DNA from: Legionella santicrucis
Lineage (GTDB): Bacteria > Pseudomonadota > Gammaproteobacteria > Legionellales > Legionellaceae
DNA length: 64,000 nucleotides
Direction: 5' to 3'
Assembly: GCF_001468135.1 (NCBI RefSeq)
Contig: NZ_LNYU01000032.1
Coordinates: 201,162 to 265,161, forward strand
Part shown: positions 19,283 to 29,392 of the stretch, piece after piece
Layout: each line of letters opens with the position of its first letter
How positions within the stretch are numbered: the first letter of the stretch is position 1
Notes under the pieces: generated by a model
Told to the model about the DNA's origin: nothing
Databases searched by the model: none
Seen by the model: only the letters and a program-made list of their open reading frames with translations
Made by a program: the position numbers and the translations under genes

Positions 19283-20817
19283 TGACTGATCTACCACCTC
19301 TTACTGGCAGTAGATTGATCTTAATGACAGTTTCATTGTCTTTAGCAATTTTTATGAATGTCTTAGATATTTCTATTGCTAATGTAGCCATTCCAACTAT
19401 TGCAGGAGATCTAGGAGTAAGTCCTGATAATGGCACTTGGGTTATCACCTCATTTGCAGTCAGTCAAGCCATTATGCTACCCCTTACAGGGTGGCTAGCA
19501 AAACGGTTTGGCGAAGTACGTCTTTTTGTTTTTTCCACCGCATTATTTACAGTCGCTTCCGTACTCTGCGGATTATCAATGAATTTAGGGATGCTGGTTT
19601 TTTTTCGAGTAATTCAAGGTGCTGTTTCAGGACCTATGATTCCATTATCTCAAAGTATCTTACTTGCTAATTATCCGCCAGAAAAAAGAGGGTTGGCGAC
19701 CGGTATATGGGCTATGACTGCTGTTGTAGGCCCAATATTTGGCCCCATTATGGGCGGAATCATCACGGACAATTATACTTGGCCATGGATTTTTTACATT
19801 AACGTACCCGTTGGAATTTTTTCTGTTATCTTCACTATGATAACACTTAGTGGTAGAGAAACCCCTATCTCTAAATTACCCATTGATTATATTGGTTTAT
19901 TGTTATTAACCATTGGTATTGGGTGTTTGCAAGTTTTATTAGATAAAGGATACGATTCAGACTGGTTTCACTCTAATTTTATTATTACTTTAGCAATTAT
20001 CTCCACAGTCACACTAAGCTTTTTAATTATTTGGCTTCTCACTCAAAATAATCCAATTATCGATTTACGTTTATTTACCCAGCGAAATTTTGCAATAGGA
20101 ACGATCAGTCTTACTTTGGGCTTTCTTGTTTATTTTGCCACGGTGGTTATTTTCCCATTATGGCTACAAACGCAAATGGGCTATACCCCAACTTGGGCAG
20201 GTCTTGCAGTTGCTCCAGTAGGAGTTTTACCCTTTTTTTTAACCCCTATTGTTGGCAATTACATGGGTAAATTTGATTTACGCATTATTATCAGCATTGG
20301 TTTTATTGTATTTACACTCACTTCGATGTGGCAGTCTACTTTTTACACAGGTATGGGTTTTATTCAATTAATTGAACCTCGATTCCTTCAAGGTATTGGA
20401 CTTGCATTTTTCTTTACACCATTAATTGCTTTAATTTTAGCTGAGCTCCCTCCCGAACGACTAGCCAGTGCTCTTGGACTTGCTAATTTCTGTCGCATCT
20501 TAGGTAGTAGTTTTGGCACATCAATCAGTCTCACTCTGTGGAACAATAGAGAAGCATTACACCAAAGTCAGCTTGTTGAACAAATAACTGCATATAATCC
20601 TTTAGTTCAGAAAACTACAGAACAACTGCATACGCTAGGCATATCAGGCATAAAAAGCTTTGGAGTTCTCTACACAACTGTCATAAACCAAGCCTATATG
20701 TTAGCTACCAACGATATTTTTAGACTTGCAGCCTGGATTTTCATATTTTTACTCATCATCATTTGGTTCGCAAAACCAACTTTTGCCAGTGCATCAAAAG
20801 GCTTTGCAGCGGAATAG
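19282..20817 (+). CDS. emrB: EmrB-type MFS drug exporter (DHA2 family, 14 TM)
   Basis: A 511-residue major facilitator with about 14 membrane helices, matching the drug:H+ antiporter-2 family. Seen motifs are LDISIANVAIPTIAG in helix 1, GWLAKRFGEVRLF (motif A region), the R in FFRVIQGAVSGP (motif B) and GPIFGPIMGG (motif C, antiporter signature, about residues 153-162). Strong similarity to E. coli EmrB is evident in NPPEKR-like and INVPVG segments. It is the last gene of the channel-emrA-emrB operon and overlaps emrA by one base. Likely role is export of hydrophobic compounds across both membranes with the two upstream proteins. Confidence 0.93.
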   Translation: MTDLPPLTGSRLILMTVSLSLAIFMNVLDISIANVAIPTIAGDLGVSPDNGTWVITSFAVSQAIMLPLTGWLAKRFGEVRLFVFSTALFTVASVLCGLSMNLGMLVFFRVIQGAVSGPMIPLSQSILLANYPPEKRGLATGIWAMTAVVGPIFGPIMGGIITDNYTWPWIFYINVPVGIFSVIFTMITLSGRETPISKLPIDYIGLLLLTIGIGCLQVLLDKGYDSDWFHSNFIITLAIISTVTLSFLIIWLLTQNNPIIDLRLFTQRNFAIGTISLTLGFLVYFATVVIFPLWLQTQMGYTPTWAGLAVAPVGVLPFFLTPIVGNYMGKFDLRIIISIGFIVFTLTSMWQSTFYTGMGFIQLIEPRFLQGIGLAFFFTPLIALILAELPPERLASALGLANFCRILGSSFGTSISLTLWNNREALHQSQLVEQITAYNPLVQKTTEQLHTLGISGIKSFGVLYTTVINQAYMLATNDIFRLAAWIFIFLLIIIWFAKPTFASASKGFAAE

Positions 20818-20895
20818 TTTAATGATTGTTTTATACTCAAGACTTCCCTATAATTTGCCCCGACTTTAACAATAAAAATAAAAAGGTGCTCCGAA

Positions 20896-21279
20896 ATGAA
20901 AAAATGGATGGTACTGGCAGCAAGCTTAATGATGAGCAATGTACACGCAGAACAATCTTGGTGCGGTTATAAAGATTATTTTCGTATCTACAGTGCATCT
21001 CACCCTGGTGTCGTTATTACACGTGGATATAGTGATCAAGATGTACTGTTGCAAATATTAGGTCCTCATAGCTTTGAGATCACTGACTCTTATCAATGTC
21101 ACGCTGGCTATGCTCTAGTGACTGTTGGTGATGAGCAAAACAACTGGTGTGTCCTCGATATAAAAGATGGCCCATTAATAAATCATCCCGTAGTTCACTC
21201 TTCTTGCAATGGATTGCGTTATGTTAGTACTCAATATGATGGTTTTAATACTTATTCGTATACGATTTATCTTGACTAG
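20896..21279 (+). CDS. Small secreted protein of unknown function
   Basis: 127 residues with a clear Sec signal peptide (KK, hydrophobic run, VHA cleavage site before residue 20). The mature protein of about 108 residues has four Cys, which could form two disulfides in the periplasm or outside, and is rich in Tyr, His and Asp with predicted beta strands (for example HAGYALVTVGD). An AGGTG site precedes the ATG. It stands alone between the EmrAB operon and the second RND operon. I do not recognise the family; a Legionella-type exported protein is a fair guess only. Confidence 0.75.
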   Translation: MKKWMVLAASLMMSNVHAEQSWCGYKDYFRIYSASHPGVVITRGYSDQDVLLQILGPHSFEITDSYQCHAGYALVTVGDEQNNWCVLDIKDGPLINHPVVHSSCNGLRYVSTQYDGFNTYSYTIYLD

Positions 21280-21381
21280 AAGGATAAGCTTTACCGTGTG
21301 GGTGAAGTCAAATCAGCAATAAGTTCAGCACTCTTGCTTTGAGTTTTGTTTTCATCCACTCATGGTCTTTATGTAAATTAA

Positions 21382-22860
21382 TTACCGTTTTTTTGGCGTA
21401 TGAGAAAGAGCAAGGGCAGTCTTTCTTTCTCCCATATCCAAAGACCAACCGCCCCCTAGAGCTTTAATTAATTGCACACTAGCAATTTGACGACGTGTAC
21501 GTATATTGACTAATGAAAGTTCTGATTGCAATGCTATATTCTCCACAATCACCACTTGCAGAAAAGTAATTAATCCCCCTTTATATCGATATATCTCCTG
21601 ATTCCAAGCTCTTATAGCAGCACGAGTTGCAGCTTCTTGAGTGTGAATTTCTTTATCTAACTGGTGCATTGCTATAAGACTATCCTCTACATCTTGGAAA
21701 GCAGTGAGAACTGTTTGCCGATACTGCGCCACTGTTTCAAAATATTGGGCTTTAGCTTGATTTAACAATCCACGTAAGCGACCCCCATCAAAGAGTGTTT
21801 GTTGCACTATAGGTTGGGATAATGTGAATAAGCTAAAGGGCCCAAGAGACCAAAAGAGACTGGGTTTCGAAAAAAGATTTGAAAAACTTTGACTTTGAAA
21901 ACCACCTGTACCCGTTAAGCTAATCACAGGAAAAAAAGCAGCCCGTGCTACACCAATAGTAGCATTCGCAGCTTGTACACGTGATTCTGCTGCCACAATA
22001 TCAGGTCTGCGCTCTAAAAGAGTTGAAGGCAAATTAGGGCTAATTGCAAGTAAACTCTTTGGAAGTTTACCTGGAGCTATTGAAAACTCGCTTGGTATTT
22101 GTCCTACTAAAACCGCAATCGCATGTTCTAATTGAGCTCGTTGTAATCGTATGTCTGCGGCCAATGTTTTCGCATTTTCTAATTGTGTTTCAGCTTCATC
22201 AACATTCGCAATAGGCGAAGCCCCGCCTTGATATCGCTGTTTCGTTAAATAAAGGGCTTTCTGATACGCAATAACTGTCGTATCCAAGATACGTTGTGCT
22301 TCATCACTTCCTCGTAATGCAAAATAATTATTTGTAAGTTCGGCCTGCAAACTCAAACGGACTGAGGCCATATCGGATGCACTAGCCTGAGCAAGGCTTT
22401 CGCTTGCCTTAACTGCGTTACGAATACTTCCCCAGGCATCAACCTCATAAGTAAGATACCCGCCGACTAAAACGTTATTGAAAAGAGATTGTTTCGCAGG
22501 ATTTGCTATAGTGTTTGATGTTTGCTCTCTATTTCCATTTAATAAGCCTTGAACATTAGGATAAAAATTGGAACGAGCAATTTGAACTATAGAAATCGCC
22601 TCTTGAAAACGGGCATAAGCCAGCTTTAAATCTTGGTTTGCTAAATTCAGCTGTTTTTGTAAATCATTTAAAACGGGATCATGAAAAGCTTCCCACCAAG
22701 CATTCGGAGCTATCAATTTAGGTGTTGATTTAATTTCTATCCATTGCCCCGGTTCTTTAAAATGTTCTGGAATAGGCATCGCAGGTCGCTGATAATTTGG
22801 GGCTAAGGAGCAACCTGCTAACGCCAAAACAAATACACCTAGACTCATCAATCTATTCAT
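21382..22860 (-). CDS. RND efflux outer-membrane channel lipoprotein (second system)
   Basis: A 492-residue NodT-family channel. The signal peptide has lipobox LAGC (Cys at about residue 16). Both repeat halves are visible, with LTYEVDAWGSIRNAV in the first and LERRPDIVAAESRVQAAN leading into the second; the C-terminal conserved ALGGGW is also present. It is the last gene of the permease-adaptor-channel operon and its ATG overlaps the adaptor stop by four bases. It is the third channel of this type within 13 kb, and each is linked to a different pump. Confidence 0.93.
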   Translation of the reverse strand: MNRLMSLGVFVLALAGCSLAPNYQRPAMPIPEHFKEPGQWIEIKSTPKLIAPNAWWEAFHDPVLNDLQKQLNLANQDLKLAYARFQEAISIVQIARSNFYPNVQGLLNGNREQTSNTIANPAKQSLFNNVLVGGYLTYEVDAWGSIRNAVKASESLAQASASDMASVRLSLQAELTNNYFALRGSDEAQRILDTTVIAYQKALYLTKQRYQGGASPIANVDEAETQLENAKTLAADIRLQRAQLEHAIAVLVGQIPSEFSIAPGKLPKSLLAISPNLPSTLLERRPDIVAAESRVQAANATIGVARAAFFPVISLTGTGGFQSQSFSNLFSKPSLFWSLGPFSLFTLSQPIVQQTLFDGGRLRGLLNQAKAQYFETVAQYRQTVLTAFQDVEDSLIAMHQLDKEIHTQEAATRAAIRAWNQEIYRYKGGLITFLQVVIVENIALQSELSLVNIRTRRQIASVQLIKALGGGWSLDMGERKTALALSHTPKKR

Positions 22861-24002
22861 GAAACAACCCGTACCGTTTCTCCATTGATAATCCCATCCG
22901 GAGGATTCAGTATAATTCGATCACCAGGCATAACACCTGTTGCGATTTCAATCTTAGAACCAAAATCACGACGAACAGTTATGGACTTGAGCATCACTGT
23001 ATTGTCTTTATCTAAAGCAGCCACTTGTAATCCCTGAGCACGAAAAAGTAAGGTATTCACTGGGAGAATCACTGTATTAGGTGGAACATCCAAACGAAAC
23101 AATACTTCAGTATAACCTCCAGGCAATAGCTCCCCTTTTTTGTTTTTAGTTGTAAATTGAGCCAATAAAGTACGCGTTTTAGGGTCGATAGCATGGGCTG
23201 TTTCAAATAATTTAGCAGAAAATGTCTGTTTTGGATGCTCTGCAAAATGCAACTTTACCGCCATATCAGGCTTAATACGGGCTGAGTAATATTGAGGAAT
23301 TTTTACATAAATCCGTAGAGGACTCGTCTGAGCAATGCGAAATAAAGGTTGCGCAGTAGTACTACTTCCTGCATCAATAAGATCACCTATGTCCGTTGCA
23401 CGATCTGTAATCACCCCATCAAATGGGGCTATAACACGCTCGAAACCAACTAACTCTTGCAAGCGCTGAAGATTAGCCTGCGCTGCATACACGGCAGCCT
23501 CTTGTGCAGCAGCTATACTCACTTTTTCATCAGTTTCTTGTTGTGATACAGACTCCGTTTTTACCAAATGAAGCCAACGTTTTGCGGTAATTTGTGCGAT
23601 TTTATTATTAGCAATTGCAACCTTCAAATCAGCTCTTGCCTGACGTTCTTGTGCATCAAGCTCAGGAGTTTCTATTACTGCAAGCAGATCTCCTGTTTTA
23701 ACACGACTGCCAATATCTACATACCATTGTTTCACATACCCATTCGTGCGGGCATAGATAGGTGACTCATGCCAAGCTTGAACATTACCGGGTAAAACAA
23801 TTCGGTCCATGCCTTTTTCTTGTTCCGCCGTCATCACCCTTACCACAGGTACAGCGTCAGCTCTAGTCTCATTACGCAAACGAATAGACGCATAAACACG
23901 AAAAAAAATAATAAGAAGTAGAATCAATAAAAACACAGCCAGAGCGATAACTAATCGCGTATGCCTATGCTTATGTAAATGGGAGTGAATTGTTTTAAGC
24001 AT
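22857..24002 (-). CDS. RND efflux periplasmic adaptor (second system)
   Basis: A 381-residue membrane fusion protein. It has an N-terminal basic, His-rich cytoplasmic stretch, one membrane helix (about 17-40), and lipoyl halves (RTNGYVKQWYVDIGSRVKTG and VIAPFDGVITDRATDIGD) that flank a short helical hairpin, followed by barrel and membrane-proximal domains ending at a VMPGDRIILNPP segment. The start overlaps the permease stop by eight bases and its stop overlaps the channel start by four bases. The overlaps indicate a single polycistronic message for all three components. Confidence 0.92.
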   Translation of the reverse strand: MLKTIHSHLHKHRHTRLVIALAVFLLILLLIIFFRVYASIRLRNETRADAVPVVRVMTAEQEKGMDRIVLPGNVQAWHESPIYARTNGYVKQWYVDIGSRVKTGDLLAVIETPELDAQERQARADLKVAIANNKIAQITAKRWLHLVKTESVSQQETDEKVSIAAAQEAAVYAAQANLQRLQELVGFERVIAPFDGVITDRATDIGDLIDAGSSTTAQPLFRIAQTSPLRIYVKIPQYYSARIKPDMAVKLHFAEHPKQTFSAKLFETAHAIDPKTRTLLAQFTTKNKKGELLPGGYTEVLFRLDVPPNTVILPVNTLLFRAQGLQVAALDKDNTVMLKSITVRRDFGSKIEIATGVMPGDRIILNPPDGIINGETVRVVS

Positions 24003-27000
24003 GCTCTTTCCTTTGCTTTTTCCTCAAATTACGCTCGTGAATTACATAAAAAACAGTAGGGACAAAAAAAAGCGTTGCTAGGGTAGCAAATGATAAACCA
24101 CCAATTACTGCTCGTCCTAATGGCGCATTCTGCTCGCCTCCATCTCCCAATCCTAACGCCATGGGAAACATACCAATAATCATCGCTAAAGCAGTCATCA
24201 TCACGGGTCTTAAACGCGTCTTCCCTGCTTCAAGAGCAGCTTGCATTGGATTATTTTCTGTAGCCAAATGATCCCTGGCAAAGCTAATAATAAGAATACT
24301 ATTTGCCGTTGCAACCCCCATACACATAATTGCACCAGTCAAAGCAGGCACACTTAATGGGGTATGAGTCATAAATAACATCCAACTAATTCCTGCAATT
24401 GCAGCAGGTAATGCGGTGATAATAATAAAAGGATCTGTCCATGATTGAAAATTAATTACAATTAATAAATAAACCAATAAAATTGAGAAAGCCAACCCCC
24501 AATAAAGTCCACTGAACGCATGCTCTTTAGTATCAATTTGACCACGAATAACTACTGACGATCCTTTAGGAACATCCTTTTTAGTTTGATCAATAACTTT
24601 CTCAATATCACTTGCTACTGAACCCAAATCTCTATCTTGTATTGTTGCAAAAATATCAATTACTGGCTGCACATTGTAATGTGATTCAACAACTGAAGTC
24701 CATGTACGTTTCAGTGTGGCAAAAGCACCTAAAATTTGCAATTGACTCGGCACGGTTAAACTTCCAATAGGAATATTACGTAAATCGTTTAATGAAGTCA
24801 TTACATATTGGGGTGCCTGAGTCACAATAGGGTAAGAAACTCCATTTCGAGGATCCAACCAAAATGTGGGCGTCGTTTGAAAACTACCCGACAATGTTAC
24901 CAACAAATCAGAAGCAACATCGTATTGAGTAAATCCTAGTTCACGAGCCAAGCTACGATCCACGTCAACAAAAAACTCAGGATAATTATTTTTTTGTCTT
25001 ATCCGTCCATCAACGAGGCCTGGAATCAATTTTAGTTGATTTAATAATTTATTGGCATATTCAGCATTTTCCTTTTTCTTTAAACCAATCACCTGGATAT
25101 TGATCGGAGAAGGTAAACCAAAATTAATAATTTGATTGACAATATCTGCAGGTAAAAAAGCAAAGGTTACTGATGGAAAATGTTCTCGTAAAATCGATCT
25201 GAGTTGATGCACATAATCGGAACTTGGACGATGTCCTTCTTTTAGCGAAATTAAAATATCAGCATCTTCTGGTCCATTCGTCGCCGAATTACTGTACGAT
25301 AAATTAATTCCACTTGTAGGTAAACCTATATTATCAACAATACTTCCTAAGTCTTTAGGAGGAATTACTTGACGAATAAGCGTATCAATATTGTCTACAG
25401 TCCGTGCAGTTTCTTCTACCCGCGTCCCTGTTGGCGCACTAATATGTAACTTAATTTGCCCCGCATCCACATCAGGAAAAAAATTCGAACCCAACCATGG
25501 CCATAGCAATACTATTGAAACCCCAACAAATCCTAAAAAGCAGGTAATAAAAATTTTAGCATTATTTAATACCCAGGAAAGCGCATCAAAGTATCGAGAA
25601 CGCAAAAGTGCAAACTTTTCTTCAAATCTTCCATGGACACGCTCCAGAAGACTTTTCTTTTTTTCTTCTTCAACATTGAGCTCATGCTTGCGTAACCAAT
25701 ATTTCGCTAAGGTAGCAACAAGAGTACGTGATAATATATAAGACATAAGCATCGCAAAAATAACGGCCTCAGCTAAAGGTACAAATAAATATTGCGCAAC
25801 CCCACCAAGAAAAAACATGGGCACAAAAACAATACAAATACATAAAGTTGATACAAGCGCAGGTATTGCAATTTGTTTTGCTCCATCTAGAATAGCTTGT
25901 TCTACTTCTTTGCCTTGTTCCAAATTCCAGTTAATGTTTTCAATAGCTACTGTAGCATCATCCACTAAAATACCCACGGCTAGAGCTAGTCCCCCTAAGG
26001 TCATAATATTTATTGTTTCGCCCAATGCAGAAAGAATAGTTATCGAAGTAATAATCGATAAAGGAATTGACAAAGTGATGATCAAAGTACTACGCAGGCT
26101 CCCTAAAAAGAGCAGAATCATTAACCCTGTTAATGCAGCAGCGATTACTCCTTCTGTAATTACCCCGCGAATAGCAGCGGTGACAAAAATGGATTGATCG
26201 GCAAAATAAGACAATTGAAGTCCATCAGGTAACATATTCTTTATTTTAGGAATCATACCCTTAACACGACTGACAATATCCAGTGTTGATGCATTTCCAG
26301 TTTTTTCTATAGACATCATTACCGCCCTATGTCCATCTACTCTAACAATATTCGTTTGTGGTGCGAAGCCATCACGCACATGGCCTACATCACGAATATA
26401 CAACACACGACCAGGTGTCGTTTTAACGGGCACATCATTTAATTCAACTGCAACAAGAGGACTACCATTGAGTTTAACAATATATTCATAATCACCTATT
26501 TTTTGCGTACCTGCAGGAATAATGAGGTTTTGGGCGAGTATTGCCTCATTTACCTCTTTGGCGGAAATACCATAAGTTTGCATAGCTTGTGTATCCAGAT
26601 CGACCATGATTTGTCGAATTTTACCGCCATAAGGATAAGGCAGTGATGCACCTTGAACTGTTGCAAGCTGAGTACGAATGAAATTATTTCCTATATCATT
26701 TAACTTCTGCTCAGGAATCGTTGAACTCGATAACACAAGTTGTAATACAGGGACAGTCGATGCCTTATAGCTTAAAATTAAGGGGGGTAAAGTCCCCGGC
26801 GGCAAGTTACGTAATATAGTTTGAGCGATTGCAGTGACTTGGCTTAAAGCTATATCTACATTCACCCCTTTTTGAAAATACAATTTAACAACGCTCACAC
26901 CAATCAACGATTGAGATTCGATGTGTTCAATATCATTAACAGTAGTAGTGACCGCACGTTCGAAAACGCTAGTAATACGATCGCCCATTTCATCAGGAGG

Positions 27001-27162
27001 TAATCCAGTGTAAGTCCATACCACACTCACAACTGGAATATTGATATCAGGAAAAATATCTGTGGGGGTACGCATAATTGCTAAAGGCCCAATAATAAGA
27101 AGCATAAGAGCCATAACAATAAACGTGTAAGGTCGCGAGAGAGCAATCCATACAATCCACAT
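23995..27162 (-). CDS. RND efflux permease (second system, HAE1-like)
   Basis: A 1055-residue inner-membrane RND antiporter. It keeps the RND plan: helix 1, large periplasmic loop, helices 2-7 with the paired Asp of the proton relay (GILVDDATVAIEN, around residues 400-401), second loop, and helices 8-12. It diverges from the first pump in this window: the N-terminus reads ALSRPYTFIVMAL instead of F(I/V)KRPVLA, and the motif NMLPDGLQLSYFADQS matches the group often annotated as acriflavin-resistance or MdtB-like. Heavy-metal CzcA marks are not obvious. It is the first gene of its operon, the reverse of the first system, where the permease is last. Substrate unknown. Confidence 0.94.
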   Translation of the reverse strand: MWIVWIALSRPYTFIVMALMLLIIGPLAIMRTPTDIFPDINIPVVSVVWTYTGLPPDEMGDRITSVFERAVTTTVNDIEHIESQSLIGVSVVKLYFQKGVNVDIALSQVTAIAQTILRNLPPGTLPPLILSYKASTVPVLQLVLSSSTIPEQKLNDIGNNFIRTQLATVQGASLPYPYGGKIRQIMVDLDTQAMQTYGISAKEVNEAILAQNLIIPAGTQKIGDYEYIVKLNGSPLVAVELNDVPVKTTPGRVLYIRDVGHVRDGFAPQTNIVRVDGHRAVMMSIEKTGNASTLDIVSRVKGMIPKIKNMLPDGLQLSYFADQSIFVTAAIRGVITEGVIAAALTGLMILLFLGSLRSTLIITLSIPLSIITSITILSALGETINIMTLGGLALAVGILVDDATVAIENINWNLEQGKEVEQAILDGAKQIAIPALVSTLCICIVFVPMFFLGGVAQYLFVPLAEAVIFAMLMSYILSRTLVATLAKYWLRKHELNVEEEKKKSLLERVHGRFEEKFALLRSRYFDALSWVLNNAKIFITCFLGFVGVSIVLLWPWLGSNFFPDVDAGQIKLHISAPTGTRVEETARTVDNIDTLIRQVIPPKDLGSIVDNIGLPTSGINLSYSNSATNGPEDADILISLKEGHRPSSDYVHQLRSILREHFPSVTFAFLPADIVNQIINFGLPSPINIQVIGLKKKENAEYANKLLNQLKLIPGLVDGRIRQKNNYPEFFVDVDRSLARELGFTQYDVASDLLVTLSGSFQTTPTFWLDPRNGVSYPIVTQAPQYVMTSLNDLRNIPIGSLTVPSQLQILGAFATLKRTWTSVVESHYNVQPVIDIFATIQDRDLGSVASDIEKVIDQTKKDVPKGSSVVIRGQIDTKEHAFSGLYWGLAFSILLVYLLIVINFQSWTDPFIIITALPAAIAGISWMLFMTHTPLSVPALTGAIMCMGVATANSILIISFARDHLATENNPMQAALEAGKTRLRPVMMTALAMIIGMFPMALGLGDGGEQNAPLGRAVIGGLSFATLATLFFVPTVFYVIHERNLRKKQRKEHA

Positions 27163-27246
27163 AAATATCCATACTGCTAAATTAAAAGAGAAGGCATTAT
27201 AGCAATGAAACAGATCAAATTTTAAGAATAAAATGAATAAAAATTA

Positions 27247-28398
27247 TCAATTAATTACTTTTGCAATAATTTTGTTTTTCCCGTCTTTTTTAGCTTGATA
27301 GAGCGTACGATCTGCAGCTGTAATCACTGTTTGGAGATCCAATGATTGAAATGAAGAAATACAGATCACTCCCATACTCAAAGTAACATTTTTATGTTGA
27401 TTGTTATTATCAAATCTATTTTGTAAAGCGCCGCAAAAATACATGACATCAGTAAGTAACATATTTGATAAAATTAAAGCAAACTCATCGCCACCTAGAC
27501 GAAAAATAATATCATTAGCACGTTTTGCAGATTTTTTTAGTGAACTTGCTACATAAACTAAAAAATCGTCCCCTGAAGGATGGCCAAAAGTATCATTGAT
27601 GTATTTAAAATTATCGATATCAATAAGTACTAAGTTTATAGCATACTGGTTACGTTGTGCTTTTTTTAATTCATTATAAAAAATCATATCAAAATAACGT
27701 CTATTATATAAACCAGTCAACGAATCAGTAATTGACATCGCCCTAGCCTCACCAATAGATTTTTCCAGCTTGAGGTTTGAAACCTTTAATTCTTTAATTA
27801 ATATGTCTTTTTCTCTATCCAATTTGAAGGTAGCATGGAGCAATCGAGAGTTTACTCTTGCCGTCATACATATCAATATCAAAAACATAGAATACAAAAC
27901 TCCAGTAATTACCATATCTGGATTCAACGAATAAAAATCATAAATAATGATGGGTACAAACATAGGCAACACATACGCATAAAAAGCAGCAAGATAAATT
28001 GCTAATGCAGCTATTCCACCAGCAGACATACCTCCTAGCACAAGAGCAAGAATCGTTTGTTGTGCACTATTGATAATGGGTAAAAAAATAAAAAATGCCG
28101 CCCCCCAAGTTAAGCCGTTAAGAAAAATAAAAACGAGGAAAAGAAAACGTGTTAACTCAAAATGCTCCTGATAGTATTTTTTTGCAATAATTATTTGATT
28201 AAAAATCAAGCGAAATAGGGTGAGAAAAAAAATCGCTCCGAACCAAGAAAATACTATATTATTGGGCACATGATGATAAAAAAAGTCAAGACTCAGTAAG
28301 CCCGCACCAATAATATTAAAAGGAATAGAGATTAAGGTTCCATTCAGTAATAGCAAAAAACCCTCTACTCCTATTTCATTTTGAGTTTTTTGTTTCAT
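27247..28398 (-). CDS. Membrane-bound diguanylate cyclase (GGDEF)
   Basis: 383 residues. About six to seven hydrophobic segments occupy residues 10-190 as a membrane sensor region, a short coiled linker follows (about 195-220), and the GGDEF domain covers about residues 225-383. The active site is intact (RLGGDEF, about residues 298-304) and a product-inhibition I-site RAND lies exactly five residues upstream, so the enzyme is predicted to make cyclic di-GMP with feedback control. The N-terminal membrane domain is not one I can name. Its neighbours are an RNase Z-like hydrolase and an adenylate cyclase, forming a small nucleotide-signalling group. Confidence 0.92.
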   Translation of the reverse strand: MKQKTQNEIGVEGFLLLLNGTLISIPFNIIGAGLLSLDFFYHHVPNNIVFSWFGAIFFLTLFRLIFNQIIIAKKYYQEHFELTRFLFLVFIFLNGLTWGAAFFIFLPIINSAQQTILALVLGGMSAGGIAALAIYLAAFYAYVLPMFVPIIIYDFYSLNPDMVITGVLYSMFLILICMTARVNSRLLHATFKLDREKDILIKELKVSNLKLEKSIGEARAMSITDSLTGLYNRRYFDMIFYNELKKAQRNQYAINLVLIDIDNFKYINDTFGHPSGDDFLVYVASSLKKSAKRANDIIFRLGGDEFALILSNMLLTDVMYFCGALQNRFDNNNQHKNVTLSMGVICISSFQSLDLQTVITAADRTLYQAKKDGKNKIIAKVIN

Positions 28399-28446
28399 AG
28401 GATATCAGTTAAAACTTTTGGGTATAATTAAATTATAGTCAATTAT

Positions 28447-29211
28447 TCATTTAAGCTCGATGACTTGGCCACATTGAACAAAACCAAGGAAGCCATAGGA
28501 TTGGGCATCGGGTAATTTGCCATCATTATAATGATATAACCAACACTTCGCTTTAATCTCAGGATCAAGTGCATCTAACTGATTAAAATGGGCATGTACT
28601 CCACTTGGTACCTCTAGCGTCTCACAATCGTGAAAAATCAATGTTGCTTCCTGATAATATTTTTTAAAGCGATCGGGTGTAAATTGTGTGTCACTAGTAA
28701 TAAAAAAATTTTTGTTATGGTGCTGTATGTATAAACCATAACTTGGCATTAATTTCTTATTAGAATGAATATGTACTGTTTTAATTAAATTCAAATGCAA
28801 TCCTTCCCATTGAAAAATCTGATCGTCACTTACAGTATTCACCCTAAAATAATCATTCAAGGTGGCTTCTTTTTCATTAAGCGTTTTTAAACCACCACTG
28901 AGAGAATGACTCCATAATAGATGGACTAAATGTTCATGTATAATTAGCTGAGGTGCCTTGCTCTCCACTGCGAATTTACGTTGAAATGCAAGCCACTCTA
29001 AACCACCAATGTGATCGGCATGCAAATGACTGATATAAACTGCATCAATATCTTGAGAAATATAATGGGCCCGAGATAATGAAAAACGAATGTCAGTGCC
29101 ACAATCTATTAATAGTTTTTTACCTTTATCAGTGAGAAGAAGCATATTTGATTGAAAATTTTTAGAATCCGTTCCTAAACCACTACCAGCTCCTAAGAAT
29201 AATAGTTTCAT
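28447..29211 (-). CDS. Metallo-beta-lactamase-fold hydrolase, RNase Z-like
   Basis: 254 residues. The N-terminal LLFLGAGSGLG segment and the metal motif SHLHADHIGG (His62, His64, Asp66, His67) are typical of the RNase Z/cyclic-nucleotide phosphodiesterase branch of the MBL fold. Further metal ligands are likely at TSDTQF and in VHAHFNQ. It lacks the long exosite arm expected in tRNase Z, so a tRNA-processing role is doubtful. Location between a GGDEF protein and a class III cyclase makes a phosphodiesterase role worth considering, but that is only context. It is in the same orientation as the GGDEF gene and 48 bases upstream of it. Confidence 0.82.
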   Translation of the reverse strand: MKLLFLGAGSGLGTDSKNFQSNMLLLTDKGKKLLIDCGTDIRFSLSRAHYISQDIDAVYISHLHADHIGGLEWLAFQRKFAVESKAPQLIIHEHLVHLLWSHSLSGGLKTLNEKEATLNDYFRVNTVSDDQIFQWEGLHLNLIKTVHIHSNKKLMPSYGLYIQHHNKNFFITSDTQFTPDRFKKYYQEATLIFHDCETLEVPSGVHAHFNQLDALDPEIKAKCWLYHYNDGKLPDAQSYGFLGFVQCGQVIELK

Positions 29212-29258
29212 GAATAAATCCCTGAGTGAAGTTAAAACTCGAGTCTGAGTTCTAAAAA

Positions 29259-29304
29259 TTCCTTATTAAATATACTTCTTATTTTAATAACCCTTCTTAT
29301 TTTA
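29259..29304. repeat. Three spaced direct repeats in a divergent promoter region
   Basis: TTCTTATTTTA occurs at 29276-29286 and again, identical, at 29294-29304. A degenerate copy (TTCCTTATTAAA) starts at 29259. Start-to-start spacing is 17 and 18 bases, on one face of the helix at less than two turns. The stretch lies between the MBL gene and the adenylate cyclase gene and is a candidate regulator-binding array. Confidence 0.45.
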
Positions 29305-29392
29305 GAATAGCATTTAAAATCAGTTATTAGAAATAGCTCAATTAATATAAATAAGCTATTCTCAACGTAAGTTGATAAAACTTTAGCGTAAA

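Noticed and set aside
25391..26197. Plus-strand ORFs of 116 and 126 codons opposite the RND permease
   Set aside because: Antisense shadows of a conserved coding region; no start signals or recognisable domains.
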